Assembly: GCA_008921705.1 (NCBI GenBank)
Contig: VFFE01008908.1
Coordinates: 107,292-171,291, forward strand
Length of the DNA stretch: 64,000 nucleotides
Reading direction: 5' to 3'
Origin: Burhinus oedicnemus
Taxonomy: Eukaryota; Chordata; Aves; Charadriiformes; Burhinidae
How positions within the stretch are numbered: position 1 is the first letter of the stretch; each line of letters begins with the position of its first letter. The position numbers were made by a program, and so were the translations under genes. Positions 60,791 through 64,000 of the stretch are shown here, one piece after another. The notes beneath the pieces are model-generated. The model made no database searches. It was not told the DNA's origin and saw nothing but the letters and a program-made list of their open reading frames with translations.

Positions 60791-63700
60791 CGGCGAGTGT
60801 CCGATGGTGTGTGGTGAGACGTCCACAGTCAGGGGCTTTATTTCATGGGCCTCTCAGTGCAAGTTTGTCACACAGTGTTTTGGAAAACAAGCTTAAAATA
60901 TGTTCCCTGTTTTGTTGACCAGACAGGGAAGCGCGCAAGCAGCTGTATGCAATATACTATTTATGTTGTAGCAACAAAAAGGCACTCTTCCTTCTCCCCC
61001 CCCACCTTACCCCTCTTCTCTTCTCTGTTAAAAAATATGAGAACTTCCCGTGCTTTTGACATCCAAGAAAAACGCGGCTCAGCAGTGAATAGTCCTCCAA
61101 ATATTCAAAGGTCTGGTTCACTTTTGGATAAACACAGTAGTTCAGAATCTGATCTCGAGCCTACAGAAACGAGCTGGAAATCCCATAAGATTTTTTTCAT
61201 CACTCAGACATAAGTTCAGTTCTGGTTCAGTTTGCACGGGGAGCCAAGATTTGTATCCTTTCTCATTTTACCAGGATGTGTTGGCCCATCCCTCCTTTCT
61301 TGCTGGTACAGACCGCTACATGCTGTGAATCCTGACATGCCAAAATAAAGAGAGCCATTTTTAATGTTTGGGAACTTTTTGCCAGACGCTTTTTAAATGG
61401 CTTTGATGAGTCTTGACTGTGACTCTTTAAAAGAGGAGACAGAAGGTGTTTTTACAGTGTAACCGCCTGAGGATTTCGTTTATGCCGGAGGAATGGGATT
61501 TTTGTAGCCATTGTCACTGTTGAGGCTGGTTTTAGGCTCACAGGTTTCTGGGGTTTGCTGAGTTTGACCTCTTACCCTGCTGCCCCCTTCCATCCCACTT
61601 GTGTCTCTGCGTATTTGAAGAAAATACCTCGACCACCTTTCGCCCCGAGTTGGTGGAATCCATGAAAAAATTACAAAATTAAAATCGGGTGTTTTGGAGG
61701 CAAATCCCTGTTGTCTCCCTGCTTGGGGCTGGGTCCCTACTGCTGCGGAGCTGGGTAGCAGGCAGGGACCTTGCCAGCCATGGGATGGGCTGTGGGGTGG
61801 CAGGGCAGGAGCATTGAGTCTGCTCGTCCTCCTGCTGGCAGAAGTAACCTCAGCATCCACGAGGATGAAGTGTAGCGGCGCTGGGGCACAGTCAACTCCA
61901 CCCTGTGGGTTTGGAAGAAAGGGTTTCTGTTTCCAGTGCCTTTTTCTGGAGGGGATCTCCTCAACTGATAGCCAGGATCTATTCCAGAGGAAAGAAACTA
62001 AGCCTGCTGGAAGAAAAATAAAGACTTGTCTTCTTTCCTTATGACTGAACTATTCTAGGAGATGCTTCAGCGTGAGGCACGCTGCCAGCTCCCTTGCTCC
62101 AAGACTGCCCCCGTCACATCAGGGACAGGATGTGAGCTGGGGTTTGTACATGTGGACCTCCAGGTCCCTTCTCTTTTTCCAGCATGGGAATCACCCATTA
62201 GTCACTTGGCTAGATCAGTCTGCTGCATCTAAGCACAGCCTTCAGGGCCAGCTGATCATTTTATTCGAGTAAAGGATTGTTGTTGAAGCTCTCCTCTTTG
62301 ACGAGCTGGCTGGTAGCCCCTGGATGGAGCCAGCCTTGCAGAGGAGCTGCAGCTGAGCGAGGCACTGGGTACAGGCAACCGGCAGCATCTGCCCTGGCTC
62401 GCAGCATCCCTCCGCTGCACCTGGGGAGTGGAGTTGGGTGCAGGATAGATGGAGGAGGATTATTTAATGAAACAAGGAAATAGAGGATAAGAGATGGGGA
62501 TGGGGGTGATTTGAATCCAAGGCCGGCGAGGAAGCTGGACAGCAGGGCTGCTTCACTAGGAAGTATTGGATCCTAGCTGTGTCCTACAGCAGAGCCCTGT
62601 GTCCTGCCTGCAGTTATCCCCAGGCTTCCTCGCTGCAGTGCTGGGAGCAGTTGTTGGGGCTCGTGGCCTTGGCTCATTTTGATGTGTGGTGCAAAGGGTC
62701 AGGATGGTGGGAACGGGGCGGGAGCACATAGCAGCTCTTTTCCCAGTTCTGGAGGAAGATGAAAGAGCTGGGTACGAATGTCAGAGGGAATAAGTGCTGC
62801 AAGAACATCTGCTTGTCTTTTTTGCATCTTCTACATTTTATTCCTCCTCTTCATTTTGGTTCCTTTCCTATTCTCTCTAGTTGGTTCTTCTCACCTCCCC
62901 CTGTTCTGTTCCTCCCAGAGGAACAGCACTACCCACTGCTGTCGCTTTGCACTATTTTTTATTTTTTTTCCTTTTTGCATACTGCTCCGCTCCCCGCCGG
63001 TTTCCACACGTTGTGCGGCTCCGCAGCCTGTCGGCGGAGAGCTGCAGCAGGGCTCCCCTCCAATGTGTCTGCCTCCTACCACCGCTCTACATCTGCTGCT
63101 CCAGGAGAAGAGGGTGTCGCAGGAGAGGAGATAGAGGAGGCAGGAGTGGGAGAGACATGAAGCAGCTCTGAAGCTCGGGTGCATCCGGGCTTCCGAGCTT
63201 GTGAGCTGCATCTTGCCACTCTGCTGGGAGCAGCTGTGGAGTGGAGCGGGGTGTGAGGACAGATGGGAGCTGAGCAAGAAGAGAGATTGCTGGCTGAGTC
63301 TAAATCCCTCCTCGTCCCACCCGGGAGAAACAAAGGTACTTGCCTTGCGAGACTAAATGGAAGCAAGCAGCTTCCACTCTTCTGAGAGGTGGGCCGTGCC
63401 TCTACTGGGAGAGGCCCCTTTAGCTGCTGACCAGGTGGTCCTTCGGTGCCTAAAGCCATTGTGAAGCTCGGGGAGGTATAGATGGTGGGAGAACTGCATG
63501 CCTGATGCTGCAAAGCCATGCTTTGCCTAAAACGCAGTGGGAAAAGCTTAGCAGCAGTCTTAGCTGTGTAAGGAGCTGGCTATCTGTTATTGCTCAGAGG
63601 TCAACGCAGAAGGTGTCGCTGCTGGAGTCTGGGACTGCGGTAACATTATGTTTTCTCCAAGGGTAGATTTTGCCCTGAAAATATCTTCTGTCTCATCTCT

Positions 63701-64000
63701 CTCTGCTTGTTGTGTTGCGTTTTGCTTTTTAATGACCATAACTGAAATAACGGACAGATGATGATGTTGGCTGGCAAGTAACTTTCCAGATTTACGCTTG
63801 GACGCTTCAGATGGCCACGGGACCAACTCTCAGATTTCTGGGAACACTTCCTTCCTCCTTTCTCAAGTTGCTTTCCTGATGGGCAGCTTTGTCCACCTGG
63901 AAAGGCCCCAAATCCTTAGGAATCTGTAAAAACACATGGGATTTTGTTTTGTGCCCTTCTTGCAACTTCTGCGTGCATGCTTCTCCATTTCAGAGGCAGA
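60791..64000. other. non-coding DNA, GC-richer toward the right end
   Basis: No coding gene is recognised. 61030-61200 holds a Ser/Pro-rich open stretch on the plus strand, and 62970-63335 is a CpG-bearing, purine-rich block ending at a plausible splice donor (CAAAG|GTACTT, 63335/63336). Both are treated as findings only. Confidence 0.5.

Noticed and set aside
1..64000. Search by eye for tRNA, CRISPR arrays, bacterial operons, ribosome binding sites and insertion sequences.
   Set aside because: None is present. The sequence is vertebrate nuclear DNA and prokaryotic features are not expected.

Overview
The window looks like vertebrate nuclear DNA, most likely from a bird. The strongest evidence is one clearly recognisable chicken-repeat-1 (CR1) LINE fragment (17533-18275, + strand). 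It keeps the C-terminal reverse-transcriptase ORF region and the CR1 3' tail with its short terminal gattct-type repeat. The base composition (AT-rich background with scattered small CpG-rich islets), the long homopolymer tracts and the lack of any compact gene arrangement also fit an amniote genome. A 20-N assembly gap (17513-17532) lies against the CR1.

I find no intact protein-coding gene and no tRNA, rRNA or known microRNA. The longest open frame is 198 codons and reads like chance. The sequence is therefore either intergenic (gene-desert-like) or inside a very long intron; sequence alone cannot decide which.

Layout. 1-5 kb: AT-rich non-coding DNA with a relic of a palindromic interspersed repeat near 2 kb. 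5.1 kb: a MIR-like SINE core. 6.1-6.5 kb: a cluster of forkhead-type motifs. 14.7-15.5 kb: a degenerate minus-strand coding remnant. 17.5-18.3 kb: gap plus CR1. 22.1-22.5 kb: two more relics of old palindromic repeats. 26.35-27.26 kb: an old, heavily mutated CR1 in minus orientation. 32.4-34.3 kb and about 51.0-51.8 kb: frame-free, motif-rich blocks that look like conserved regulatory DNA. 43.9, 47.6-47.9, 48.8, 52.1-52.4, 56.9-57.5 and 59.5 kb: small CpG-rich patches; the best is 47581-47880, which also holds a G-quadruplex motif. 60.3-60.8 kb: a second old CR1/L3-like LINE fragment in minus orientation. About 63.0-63.3 kb: a GC/purine-rich block ending at a plausible splice donor.

Function, if any, is probably regulatory: isolated CpG islets, motif clusters and long-retained ancient repeats in a gene-free setting. 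I saw no previously undescribed multi-gene system. The best leads are the degenerate coding remnant at 14.7-15.5 kb, the ancient repeats (possible exapted elements), the CpG island at 47.6 kb and the candidate enhancer at 33.9-34.3 kb. Repeat family identities were made by recall of consensus features, not by a search.
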